From Bolinopsis microptera (taxonomy: Eukaryota > Ctenophora > Tentaculata > Lobata > Bolinopsidae), in the NCBI RefSeq assembly GCF_026151205.1, contig NC_087078.1, positions 8,078,675 through 8,142,674 of the forward strand: DNA of 64,000 bases, written 5' to 3'. The position numbers and the translations under genes were made by a program. Of the stretch, positions 1-10,871 are shown one piece after another; within the stretch, counting starts at the first letter, position 1, and every line of letters starts with the position of its first letter. Below the pieces are notes generated by a model. The model saw nothing but the letters and a program-made list of their open reading frames with translations. It was not told the DNA's origin and searched no databases.

Positions 1-3000
1 TCTCCTTCCAAATCAATGATCTCGGAACAGAGCTATAGACTATAGAGGGTAATGTGCCAGGCCATGAGGGGTGAAATTTAGTGGTAGATTGAAAATCATG
101 GAAAACTTTGATTATATGCAACAAATTTTTAGATCATGATTATATGATCTGTTTTGCAGATTAATAAAACTCAAAATGAAGATGAAAAGTAATCATTTAG
201 GTAATAAAAAAGCCAAATAATAGTACTAAATTGCCGATTTAGTATTCGTAGCAACACATGACTCATAAAGTGTAAAACATCTAACATTCATGGAGTATAG
301 GTTCTGGCACCTCCTAGATAAAATACAATGTCCTCAAAATACAAAGGTATCTCGGCTTCGGGCAAAAATACATCTCGAGAATAGACAAGATAATACTTCA
401 GAAACTTTAAAAGCTATAATAGCCGAGAGTTTACTGATCCAAGCAGTAATAATAAGTACTGGGTAATAAGTTACTATTGTCGTGTCCTGTTGTGACTTAC
501 TGCTCAGACTCAGCAGGAGTCATTGTGACGGATTGGAACTTCTCATAGCAGCCACTCAATGCAGCATAACAAATTAGGAGAATTAATACTGGCAGCAAAT
601 ATCTATGATCTATGATGAAAGCAAGCTAACATTCTTTGGATGTTTCTACTGAAATAAGATATCAGCCATGCATTTTTGCACCATAAAATCATTCTTTGCT
701 TTAAATACTAGATGAAATTACGCTCAAAATCTGCACATGACTAATCAACATATTTCAACCAACGAAATGACTATGGCTAAGACCAAGTTCCATCCTTCAA
801 CAATTACTCCTGTCAAGGTTTAAAAAACAGCTATAAAGTGATAATATTCGCGATTTTGAGAGAATTAATGTTCTTCAACTTTTCCAACACCGGGCAGGGC
901 TCAAATCACCGTAAATCTTTTTAAATCGTTGTAGTAATAAACTAATAATACTTATCAGAACAATCACTGAGTTAAACTCATACATAGCTCTTGGTATCCT
1001 GTGATATTACCCAATCTATTATAAATACCAGTTAAATTCATATCATAATTCATAGTATGGCACTGTACATCGGTAGCTTAGTCCAGAAGTCTGTTTAAAA
1101 AATCAGTTTTACGACTCGAATTCCGACCAGTATCAACAAACGAATGAATTGAAAATTATTTTTTATAGGGGCCAAGTGAGGCCAAATTTTAAAAATGCAA
1201 GCTTAAGGAAAATTTTGAGGAGTCCCTGGTGATGCAAGTCTGAAATTTTTGATAAGCTTGTTTGTTTCCTTTCTCTTTCAACGAGAGAGAAGTTGGCTAT
1301 GGTTTTGTTTTTTAATTATGAACATCGTTGTCGAAGGCAATCAATAATTTAAATCCAAGTCAGAGAATGCAAATTAATGGCCTCATCCACACAGTCAGTA
1401 ACGTGTATCTTTCAGACTCTGAACGTGCCCTTTAGTTTACCAATGTACTTCTGTACCAGTTTTAAAATATTTTAGTAAATATCACAACATATTATAAAAT
1501 TACAAAAAATACAAAAATATCCCTCAACATTTTGTTGCACAGGTCCTCATCCTTCCTTGACAAATTAAATGGAGATCTCAAAAGGTTAACTTAACACGAG
1601 CCGGATAAAACTTGCCCATTGTGAAGGCTAACATCATATCGGTATAATTATTTGAGCTCGAATTGTATACTGCTAAGGGCATCTATCGATATTTACGAAT
1701 AGCCTGGATCTAACAATTACGTGACATATATATTGCAAACTGTAAGTCGAGAACATCATATGAATACTAAATGTTGTACTAAAATAGGTATAAAGCAAAC
1801 TGTCTGTATGTTCAGGATATCTCAGGAAAACATTTAGCTATGTTCATAGAATTGATACACTGATTTCAAACGGTTGATCGATAGTTGACCCAAATCATAA
1901 TGGTACTAGATTAAAAGCCTAACCTAGGCTCCCAAAAAAAACGAAACCGTAAAGGGTTTATATAAAAAAGCCGTGTTTACCCAAACTACAAGTATTTTCT
2001 TCACTCAAAGATAATAAGCTGTTTTAAACAGCAGCTGTTAAAGAAAAACTTAACAGCTGTTATGAAAACAACAAACACCATTAAGAATGTAGAAAAACTT
2101 CATAACAGCCTTTATCCTTTCAGGTAGCTTATATTATAAGATTTAACCAAACTTTCATCAAACAACTTGGCTCAAGATCTAATTACTTATTAGACATAAA
2201 GTATATATATATTTTAAATCATCATATTAAGAGAACTGAGCGGTGAACATATTTGAGTTCATAAACTACAGATCTATTGTTGACTGTTTTACAGTCCTAT
2301 TGTGTCTTACTAAATCAGCACACTTCCTTGCACTGAGCACTCGATAAACCACCGAAGCGCAAAATTACAAACTAATCTATTGTCGAATTCAAGCTCAGAA
2401 AAAGACGGATCAATGGAAATGGTAAGAAAAAGCAACTATCTTATGAGGACCCCCTGCCATATATACCGTCCCAAGTGAAACAATATTAAGTAAATTTAAA
2501 AAGGAGCTTCAAAAACTCGTCGAAAATGAAAATTACACTGCGATGTTTGAGCTGACGAGTTTTTGAACCCTCCTGGCATTGTCATTAGGCAATCAAACAT
2601 CAATTACACTCTACATCACAACTCTCATAATTTAACATAAACGAATCAACTTAAATACCAATAGAATACATCTAGTGCATGGTGATGCATGATAATAAAT
2701 TCAAGGACGATGTGTCTACTGAGCTTAATTAAACAACTCGGCTGTTTAAAAGACGTTATTCTATTCGAAAAATATTAATATCAATTCTTAATGAGAGGTT
2801 AAATGTCAAGGTTTGCTTCGTTGATAATAAAATTAAAATCATGCTCATTTGTATACTGTAACATCCCCTAATTGGCGATTCTTATAACAATAAGACTAGT
2901 AATAATTTAATGTTGAGCAGTTTCTCTCCTAGTTATCCTAATTGTTCGATTGTAATAGTTTCAAATACATATAAAAGGTATCACATTTCCTGTAATATAA

Positions 3001-3535
3001 CGTACAAAGCAAAATTTAAAATGCAGTTTAATATTTCCAAAATACTACTCAATGAATTATACGTCATAATATATATATAGTATTATATATAAATCTGTAT
3101 AAATAGTTCGTCCTAGTAACCTATTTCCTAATCTAATAAAAATTTCCAAAATCCGTCCAATTTGTCATTTAACGCATTTATATGAAATGAATATTGTTAG
3201 GAAAATTACAAAATGTGATAATTCTGTATATTTTAATTCTCAAAGGGGATTAGATAGTCTTTGAGGAATATAAGGAATATAATTATGTATAACATCAAAC
3301 TGAGATAGCATATCAGTGTCCTTTCCATTATACGAATATAAACATTTAGGTAAAACTGTACATGATAGCGCTCAAAGCAAGTATTCTGCACTACCAAGCA
3401 CAGTGCACAAGACAATATATCTCATCATAGGATCGTAGCACCAACCGTGCTACTTCTTTGCAGCGCACCCGACAGCATCACACGTGGATAAGATTGCAAA
3501 TACCCAGCAGATGCTTCTAGCAAGTACACGAATGG
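1..3535. other. Non-coding flank, no gene recognised
   Basis: AT-rich sequence with no reading frame that looks like protein. The right-hand end must include the 3' UTR of the minus-strand KH gene that ends at 3536. The only structure I noticed is an inverted repeat at 2502-2521 and 2554-2574, able to form a hairpin of about 20 base pairs with a 32-base loop, and short palindromes around 2030-2085 containing taacagctgtta. Confidence 0.6.
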
Positions 3536-4486
3536 TTACTCAGACGGGCGATTACTGTAACCTCTCCCCTGACTGTATCCTCTGCCTGATTCGTGTTCGC
3601 TGGAATCATGTCTCGCATACTGACGCTGTCCACGACCTCGACTACGATTAGACGACCGATCATATCCACCTCCACCTCTTTGATAATCACCACCGCCGTA
3701 CCCTTGATAACCGCCGTAACTGTCATTGTAACTGTAGCCATAGTTTCCTCCACCATAGCCTTGGTTGTAGCCACCGCCACCACCACCGCCACCGCCACCA
3801 CCATTGCCACCACCATTGCCACCACCACCCTGATAGCCACCGTAACCTCCTTGATTAGCATAAGGTCCTCCTCTGAAAGGAGGAGGTGGAGGCCCACTGT
3901 AGAAGTATGGCGCGTACGGGTTCTCAGAGAAGCGTCTATACTCAAGACTCCTGCTCAGTCGAGCTTCAGGGTTTTCTTGAATTGAATTAATTATGTCCCT
4001 GGCAGTTTCCCGCACATTCTCAGCGCTTCCTTCGATCGTCACAACTCTCTCATTCAAAGTAGGAATGTTTTCGTCTTTATTTGTGATGTAAACTTTTACA
4101 TCAAACTCCTCTTTTAGTTTGTTCACTTTGTCACCTTTCCGCCCAATGATACGCCCAGCAGCTGAATGAGCGACAATAATTTTCACCTGATCCTTACGTT
4201 TAGGGTTAATTTTTCTATTATCAGGGGGGTTTTCATTTTGGATTTTTTCCTGAATAAACTTAATAACTTCCAAAACTTGGTCCGGAGTACCGCTGACCAG
4301 CACAACTCTCTCGTCTGTACGGGGGAATAAGTCTCTGTTACGAGATACCTTTACTCTAGAACCAGATTCACTCTTGATGCGTTGAATCTCAAGTCCATCC
4401 TTACCAATACATGCACCAGCACAGTACACAGGAATTAATATCTTTATGATCACATAGTTTTCTGTTTTAGGAGATGCCTGAGCCAT
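3536..4486 (-). CDS. NOVA/PCBP-like protein with two KH domains and RGG/Gly-rich tail
   Basis: A single uninterrupted coding exon of 316 residues. KH1 lies at about residues 10-78 with the GxxG loop GKDG inside GACIGKDG, followed by a DLFPRTDERV segment that is the typical NOVA/PCBP beta2-beta3 signature. KH2 lies at about 98-170 with GRIIGRKGDKV. From about residue 190 the protein becomes Pro-, Gly-, Tyr- and Arg-rich (PPPPPF, GGYGGYQGGGG, then RGRGQRQY), a tail expected to bind RNA nonspecifically and phase-separate. KH proteins of this family bind short YCAY or C-rich RNA motifs and regulate splicing, translation or mRNA stability. NOVA proteins carry a third KH domain, which is absent here and replaced by the RGG tail. 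The ATG is chosen because an acceptor-like tttttag lies about 20 bases upstream and KH1 begins directly after it, which suggests a 5' UTR intron. The identification of the KH family is firm; the exact orthologue is not. Confidence 0.9.
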   Translation of the reverse strand: MAQASPKTENYVIIKILIPVYCAGACIGKDGLEIQRIKSESGSRVKVSRNRDLFPRTDERVVLVSGTPDQVLEVIKFIQEKIQNENPPDNRKINPKRKDQVKIIVAHSAAGRIIGRKGDKVNKLKEEFDVKVYITNKDENIPTLNERVVTIEGSAENVRETARDIINSIQENPEARLSRSLEYRRFSENPYAPYFYSGPPPPPFRGGPYANQGGYGGYQGGGGNGGGNGGGGGGGGGGGYNQGYGGGNYGYSYNDSYGGYQGYGGGDYQRGGGGYDRSSNRSRGRGQRQYARHDSSEHESGRGYSQGRGYSNRPSE

Positions 4487-5052
4487 AGGAAAAGGGAAGG
4501 ATGGGGCTAAAAATATTTTTTGTTAGAAAAAATGGATGTGCAGAAGGATGTGCAGAAGCAAATGCTACATGATAAAGGTTTATAGAATTCAATTTGAATC
4601 AGTGCACTGAAGGGAAATGATAAGACAACAAAAGGAACATATCCGTTATACTTTGTTGGGCCATGAATCACCAAAAATTTAGTCTGAACCTTTAATTCAA
4701 CTCACAAGTAATATAATTAATTGAGTTCAAAAGCATTGAATAATTCGCAATCACGTAATATTAGCAATTATTTACAGATATATATGTATATTCCAGCAAC
4801 ATTTCAACTATAAACCATAAACGATCTAAACATCCAAAACGGTTTGCCAGCTTTGGTCCTGTCATGCATTACAATTAGACATAACGTCGCTAAATCCACA
4901 TCTCATGACAAAGTTTTCGGATGTCGTGTAAATACTTCTTTAAAACTTAAAAGCATGACCGTGTATCAAACAGGCTCTGGCTAAGTCTTGAAACAGTAAA
5001 AACATTTTGCATCACAGCACAGGTGGAGATTAAATAACAACAACAGAAAAAT
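4487..5052. other. Intergenic spacer between AF10-like and KH genes
   Basis: About 570 bases between two same-strand genes. It should hold the 3' UTR of the AF10-like gene and the promoter or 5' UTR of the KH gene. A polypyrimidine-AG sequence suitable as a splice acceptor ends near 4507 on the minus strand. I see no other feature. Confidence 0.5.
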
Positions 5053-6696
5053 TCACGATTGCTCCGAAGACAAGATGATTTTGTTCACTACTTTCTCTAC
5101 TTTCATAACGTCATCAAGAGTTAATCTGAGTTTGATTGGGTCTAAGGAAACTTCAGGTTGAGATATTAATTTCAATTTATCATTGGATGGTATGTCTGCG
5201 GAGTCTTTTGCTGACAAAGCCATTTTTAAACCATCATTAACGGCACGCAAATAGTCCCTCTTTTTTGATAGTTCATCAATTTTGTTTTTCATGATATCAT
5301 TGTCACTTTTGATAACATATACCAGGCTGAGCAATGAAGCTATGTCACCATACGAAGAAACATTTTCAAGTATTGTACTAGCATCACCTTCCCAACTTTG
5401 ACTGATCAGAGTTTTCAATGTTTCAGAATTAGGCGTTTTATAGACGTTAACATCAGAATCCTCCGATTCGTTCTTAACATCAGCTTCAGAGCGATGAGGG
5501 CTGCAACTTGCACTGGGTGATTTGTACATCAATTCAGATATTTGTGAATCTTCGTTCATGTATGAGTGAGGAGAAGAAGGACTGATACTGGGGGAACCGT
5601 TGTCGTTGTCATCAGTCATCCCATCAGGAGGAAACTTTCCCATCTTCTTGGAGGAAGAGCCATGTTTCTGGGGGAGATGGCGTTTCTTGGAATTAGGTTT
5701 GGTTTTATTACTTTTTCCTAGTTGCTCTGAAAAGCTGGGGAGACACTCTTCACCAGCAATAATGGCAGACATGGTCATTCTCTTCTTGTGGGGTGTTCCT
5801 GATGCATCAGTTGCTGGTGCAGGCATCTCAGCAGAGTTCTCCTGGTAATACGGCTTGGTCATGGACTTACTGCGATGATGTTGACCACGATTTCGATGAG
5901 CGACTGACCTAGCTCTCCCTTTAGGATTATCTCTCAGCTTCTCTTTTTTCGATATCTTATTCATGGTGTTAGGCACGCTGGGCACGTTAGTGACATCACC
6001 TGGAGGCCTGCTCTCTAGCTTTGATTCAGAGTGAGCACTAGCTGTTGAGTTGGAACTTGTGGCACTACTTCTGTCGTTCATGTCAGCAGGAAGTTCTAGA
6101 GCGTAGTTACGGTTATGTTGCTGACTTATGTGGTGCTCACAGTAACCAAAATAATCCAACCTTTCACTGCCGGTTTCTTGCTCACAAAGAAGTCTAGAGC
6201 TCTGAGCACATGTGACGTGGAAACTTCGTCGGCATGAGGGATAATGGCAACTAATGCAGGCTCCCTTTCCTTTTGCATTCATAGAATCCCCCTTGTCCTC
6301 ACAAATATAGCAAGACTTCTGAAACCTCTCGTATGGAACTTCAGTTATTTTAATCTGTTCCATTGTAGTGTTATCACCAAACTTCACCTCTGGAATGTAA
6401 AGTGCGCACACAATGTGCGCCCAGCCTCCATTGTCAGTCCTTTTTAGTGCACCGTCTTTACTTGGACACAACTCACATTTCAGACGAACCTGTCTCTCCT
6501 GCGACTCACATCTCTTGCAGAACCACGAACCTTCTGGAACACTGATAATACCATAGCACGCCTGGTGAACAGCCACATTGCAGCCACCTCCGTCACAGTA
6601 CACTAGTTTGTTGTCAGGCCAACCCGTCTCATCGAGACAGACACAGCATCCACCAATCATTTCTCGGCTCTTTCTTTGCCAATCATCGGAGGACAT
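5053..6696 (-). CDS. MLLT10: AF10/AF17-like PHD-zinc knuckle-PHD chromatin protein
   Basis: 547 residues in one coding exon. Residues about 17-66 form the first PHD finger (CCVCLDETGW, then YCDGGGCNVAVHQACYG and WFCKRC). Residues about 73-192 form the zinc knuckle plus extended second PHD finger (CELCPSKDGALK, GWAHIVCALY, CYICEDKG, RSFHVTCAQ, FGYCEHH). This PZP module is diagnostic of AF10/AF17 and, more distantly, BRPF/JADE; in AF10 it reads histone H3 around unmodified K27. The middle is basic and Ser/Pro-rich and probably disordered and nuclear. Near the C-terminus (about 425-505) a Leu/Ile heptad-like stretch (DIASLLSLVYVIKSDND, MKNKIDELSKKRDYL) occupies the place of the octapeptide-leucine-zipper that recruits the H3K79 methyltransferase DOT1L. 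The protein is about half the length of human AF10. A tttcag acceptor sits one base before the ATG. The family is certain; the DOT1L contact is inferred. Confidence 0.92.
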   Translation of the reverse strand: MSSDDWQRKSREMIGGCCVCLDETGWPDNKLVYCDGGGCNVAVHQACYGIISVPEGSWFCKRCESQERQVRLKCELCPSKDGALKRTDNGGWAHIVCALYIPEVKFGDNTTMEQIKITEVPYERFQKSCYICEDKGDSMNAKGKGACISCHYPSCRRSFHVTCAQSSRLLCEQETGSERLDYFGYCEHHISQQHNRNYALELPADMNDRSSATSSNSTASAHSESKLESRPPGDVTNVPSVPNTMNKISKKEKLRDNPKGRARSVAHRNRGQHHRSKSMTKPYYQENSAEMPAPATDASGTPHKKRMTMSAIIAGEECLPSFSEQLGKSNKTKPNSKKRHLPQKHGSSSKKMGKFPPDGMTDDNDNGSPSISPSSPHSYMNEDSQISELMYKSPSASCSPHRSEADVKNESEDSDVNVYKTPNSETLKTLISQSWEGDASTILENVSSYGDIASLLSLVYVIKSDNDIMKNKIDELSKKRDYLRAVNDGLKMALSAKDSADIPSNDKLKLISQPEVSLDPIKLRLTLDDVMKVEKVVNKIILSSEQS

Positions 6697-7483
6697 ACTG
6701 AAACATAACTACATCACTATAGCTTAGGAACTCCAACTAAATCTTTTCATATTATAACTTTTTATTTTCATGAACAAATAGTTCTTGACAAAATATGACA
6801 ATCCTATATAGTTTTAAGTCGACAACTAAGATAATTAAGGAAACTTGATTAGAGACAATAGAATTTAAATTTCATCGTCAGCTTCAGGGACGAACATTCA
6901 ATTAGAAAGCAATCAGTCAACAATCATCAAATGAATAGTTCAAATATATATTACACAGTTCAAATTTGCATATTAACATTACCAAGTGGGTTAATCGAGT
7001 GAGCCGTACTAGTTGACTACTTATGTGTCAAATAAATTTATAACTTTAGAAAACAAGAAACCTAAGCCCAGTCAATGGTATGGCAACAGAAGACAAGAAG
7101 GTCTTTCAATCTTGGGTAGTTGAAGGTCAAAAATGTTTTTTTGGAGCTAGAAGAGCTAGAGTGAGAGCTAGTAATTTTGCTAAATCACATTGAAAAAAAA
7201 ACACATGTCATCACTGGGGCACTTGAAGTAGAAAGTTCAATGTCGGAAAAAGTATGTGGTTCCTCTAGCTCCACTGCTCTTTCACAATTTTCGACCTTCC
7301 CAAGTCGGAAATCACCTGCTACCTTCCTGTTCAAGAGACATATCAGACACTACCATCCATTATACAAAATGAATAAACGTGAAATTGCCGATGATTGTTA
7401 TTCAGATGTTTGGTTAGTTTTCAAATAATATGATGTATGTAAATTGCAAAATTTTCAATCGATAAGAGATTCAGATATTCATC
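6697..7483. other. Intergenic spacer upstream of AF10-like gene
   Basis: About 790 bases between the start of the AF10-like gene and the stop of hnRNP copy A. It contains the putative 5' UTR intron end of the former and the 3' UTR of the latter. The short plus-strand frame here does not resemble any protein. Confidence 0.5.
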
Positions 7484-9218
7484 TCAATAAGGCCTGTAGT
7501 TCCCTCTAGTGGTTTGCTTTCCCCCACGAGCATTTTTATCTGGTCCACTGAAACTACTGTTTTGGTACCCACTTCCGGCTTGCTGATTGTAACCACCACC
7601 ATAACTCTGATTATTGTATCCACCTTGGCCACCTTGTCCTCCATTGTAACCTCCACTGTAACCTCCATCATAACCACCACCACCGCCGCCTTGGCCGTAG
7701 CCACCTCCTTGGTTGTAGCCACCTCCTTGGTTATATCCGCCACCTTGGTTGTAGCCGCCGCCTTGGTTGTAGCCACCTTGGTTATATCCGCCGCCTTGAT
7801 TGTAGCCACCTTGGTTATATCCGCCGCCTTGATTGTAGCCACCGCCTTGGTTGTAGCCTCCTAATAAATACGATGTTAAAGTTATAAAGAAGAGACAAGG
7901 AGCTCAAACGTAAGAATAACAAAATCACAATTCCAAAGGTGGCTATCAGCATTCCAAGACTTCATAGCAAATAGAATTACCTTGATTATATCCCCCACCG
8001 TTGTATCCACCATCCTGGTTCCTACCACCACCTCGGCCACCCCCACCCATGTTACCGCCTTTACCTTTTGGTGCAGCTTTCTTCACCTCTACATCTTTAC
8101 CGTCGATGTTGTGGCTTCGGATCACACAGATACGATCAACTACGTCAAAATCGTTGATGGTCACAAACCCGAAACCCCTGAATGGATTTTATATTAATAT
8201 AACATGCTATGCACGCACATTGTTTTAACCAAAAGGGGATGAAAGAGCTGATTTCAGCTAAAAAGGGTAAAAAACGATGTAAAGCTGAGATCTAACTCGG
8301 TTCTGCACACAGAAAAAAAAAAGCACTGTTTTAAGACAATACTTCCTTGTGCAGTCCACTTAAATAAACTTTCAGGCATATTTATGATCATCTCAGTGAA
8401 AATAGAAATCACGTTACCTCGGTCTTGGCTCCTGGCCAGGTTCCAAAGTGTCCTTCTTCTGGTAAATCAAATCAACACTCTCCACTTGACATGTAAACTC
8501 TTTCTCGAAGAAATCCCGGACGGAAGCTTCCGTTGAATTGAGACTCAGACCTCCAACAAACATCTTGGTGTTCTTCTCTCTCTGGTCTGGGTCCGCATCA
8601 CGAGGAATTGCTCTCTTCACTTCCACTGATTTGCCATTGACTGTGTGACCTTGACTCTTGGCTTGGATAGCTTCTTCAGCTTCTTGGTCAGTGGCAAAGG
8701 TCACAAAACCAAATCCCCTGGAGGAATCAAAATTTTATAAATCGGTGGAGTGGATTATATTCTGTATAACACAACTGACTATTATTGGATGTATTAGAAC
8801 GAGGTAAGGGAGTGTTAAAACTTAAAAGTATTTCATTTCCTACAAAAATGTGACAGTTAAGCAATTTGTGGAATACCGCGACCGTACATACTTTGAATTG
8901 CCATTGTTATCCTTGATGACGATAGAGTCGACGACATTTCCGAATTGGGAAAAATATTGTTTGAAATCATCGTCCGTAGTACTGCGAGGCAGACCGCCTA
9001 CAAACAGCTTCCTGAGAGTTTCCTCTTTAGATTCAGCCTGAGGAATGTTTGGTTATTTGTGCTATGGATTAGTTTAGGCCAGGAATTTAAAAAATAATTA
9101 TAAAACTAATATTTGGAAATACTAGTAACTTGACGATAAATGATACACTTGAATGATTGTACAGGATACCAATTTAATGCACTGTAGTAATTCTCAGACT
9201 TACATTGTCACGGCCCAT
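7484..9218 (-). CDS. hnRNP A/B-type RNA-binding protein, paralogue A (two RRMs, Gly-rich tail)
   Basis: Five coding exons on the minus strand: 9204-9218 (MGRDN), 8892-9037, 8418-8717, 7981-8177 and 7484-7860, all with GT-AG borders and consistent phase, giving 344 residues. RRM1 has RNP2 LFVGGL and RNP1 GFGFVTFA; RRM2 has RNP2 MFVGGL and RNP1 GFGFVTI. The tail is a run of GGYNQ repeats ending NYRPY. This is the layout of hnRNP A1/A2, Squid and related nuclear RNA packaging, splicing and export proteins. A non-coding 5' exon ends at 10102 (donor GTATGT), and the coding first exon begins at an acceptor before 9251, so the gene starts near 10.1-10.2 kb. It differs from paralogues B and C by an extra intron in the Gly-rich tail (7861-7980) and by clear amino-acid divergence, so it is the older copy. 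Confidence 0.93.
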
Positions 9219-10871
9219 AGTTATTAGATGTCTTTATTGGGAGGTTTACTGCTAAAAAGTGAACTTATTATGTTACTTTATTAGGGTTATTATTACTTAT
9301 TATATATTATCATTTAATCCAATTTTAAAACCAAACTCTTATTAAAATATTGTAGATGATAATGTAGATTTCATAGTAAATTATTATTTATACAATGAAC
9401 AAATTCCTTTAGAGACTTTACCGTATAGCTACTTAGTACGTATTTCAAATGAAATGTATACTGTTATTTATCAATTTTGGGGTCTCCGATATTATTGGAT
9501 GTCAAAATAAACAACATAGCGTAATTCACTGTCTTAAATAAGCGTATAATATTGAATAACTATTTCTAATTCATCTTATTAAAGTCTAAAAAGCTAACCG
9601 AACAAATTCGTAAATTCTGTACTTGAAAAAATAGATGTCCCTAAACATTCAGACTGCTATAAACAAAGACAACGGGCTTCTGTAAATTTAAAATATAATT
9701 CCCTAAATAACTGTGGATATCTAATATATCTATTCAGTATAATGTGAGGTAAATGGGTCCCTTTCACATAGTTTACCCTTAAGTCTAACGAGTTAAACCA
9801 ATGCTGCAACATTCCTGTATCCGCTGAATAACAATCTTTCCTAAGCTACGAGCTTAGAGCGTGTTTCTGACTGTAGTTTCCTAACGTTCTAACTCACTAG
9901 GAGGGGGTTTATCTTATCTACAGCTAGGAAGTAGAACCTTAGTCTATCTATCCTATAGTTCTTAGAATAACTAAGTGTAGCCTGTAAAGCAAATGTGTTA
10001 GCATTCATTGAGTGGTTTGTGTTAGAATCTTAATAATTTATTAAAAAGATGCTGACAATAATAGTTATTAGATTATTTTATTTGAATTTAAAATCACATA
10101 CCTTCAGCTGGACAGACGCATCTTAGAGGTAGGAACTTTCGAGAACAAACATAACTGCTGTATTGCATTTCTATTCAGCGGGCTTGTGCACTATTTCAAC
10201 CATAGCTTGTGACTATTTCAACCATAGCTATCGTCACTCTCTACCGTAGCTGCTTTTCTTGTTTAAGCGGGTTATCAAGAGCCCTGAACATTTCCCAATT
10301 CCAATCATCGAGTTTACTTTGAGTTGTACAGCTGTTGTTACTAGGTACCTTTAAATCATGCATTTTACATCTAAATGGTTAAGGTTAAGATCTTTGCAAA
10401 ATTTATAAATCTTGGAAGAATGTTACTATGTTACTGCTTGAGCGGGGGTGGGGGGGGGGGCGGGGGGGGGGGGGGGACTGAGTATGTTATTGGCCGTATT
10501 TTAAATGTAGCTTGAATAGTTAAGCACTGGAAAGTCTGGCTCATTCGGCAAAGATTGGAAATCTTATGCGAAATATTGTACTCAAATAAACAATCTAGGA
10601 TTATAATGAAGAATATTCAAATCAAATTTGATTTTCCATTACTTTACAATAAAAATAAATAAACAATAAATGTTTTTCAACAACAACAAAAGACTTCGAG
10701 CAGACTGTCTTCAATAATCGAGCCAGGAATTCGATCCAGGAATTTGACGATTTATAATAGATAAGTCAATCAAAGGTTGAAAAGTTGGATTAAAAGTTTA
10801 AAAAGACGGTTTTATGATGTTTTGGAAAATGTTCTGAGTTTTGACTGCACGAATAAAGAGGAATTTAGTGT
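9219..10871. other. 5' UTR intron and promoter region of paralogue A, 3' flank of paralogue B
   Basis: No coding sequence. It holds the 5' UTR intron of paralogue A (about 9252-10101) and its non-coding first exon ending at 10102. A 22-base direct duplication containing gactatttcaaccatagct lies at about 10188-10233. A G-rich tract follows at 10444-10476. From about 10610 on, the sequence is the 3' flank of paralogue B and has a diverged twin near 14070-14280. Confidence 0.6.

Noticed and set aside
7471-7842. Long open frames rich in Ala, Val and Thr alongside the Gly-rich tails (also 3517-3945, 10865-11317, 11073-11498, 14282-14725, 14490-14897)
   Set aside because: They are shadow frames of the GGYNQ/GGGYQ repeats on the same or opposite strand; repetitive codons keep several frames open. 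RRM and KH homology fixes the true frame.
4486-9260. Spliced-leader trans-splicing and an operon for the minus-strand genes
   Set aside because: AG acceptors stand just before several ATGs, but hnRNP paralogues A-C clearly have upstream non-coding exons with normal donors, so ordinary 5' UTR introns explain the pattern. Kept only as a test in the findings.
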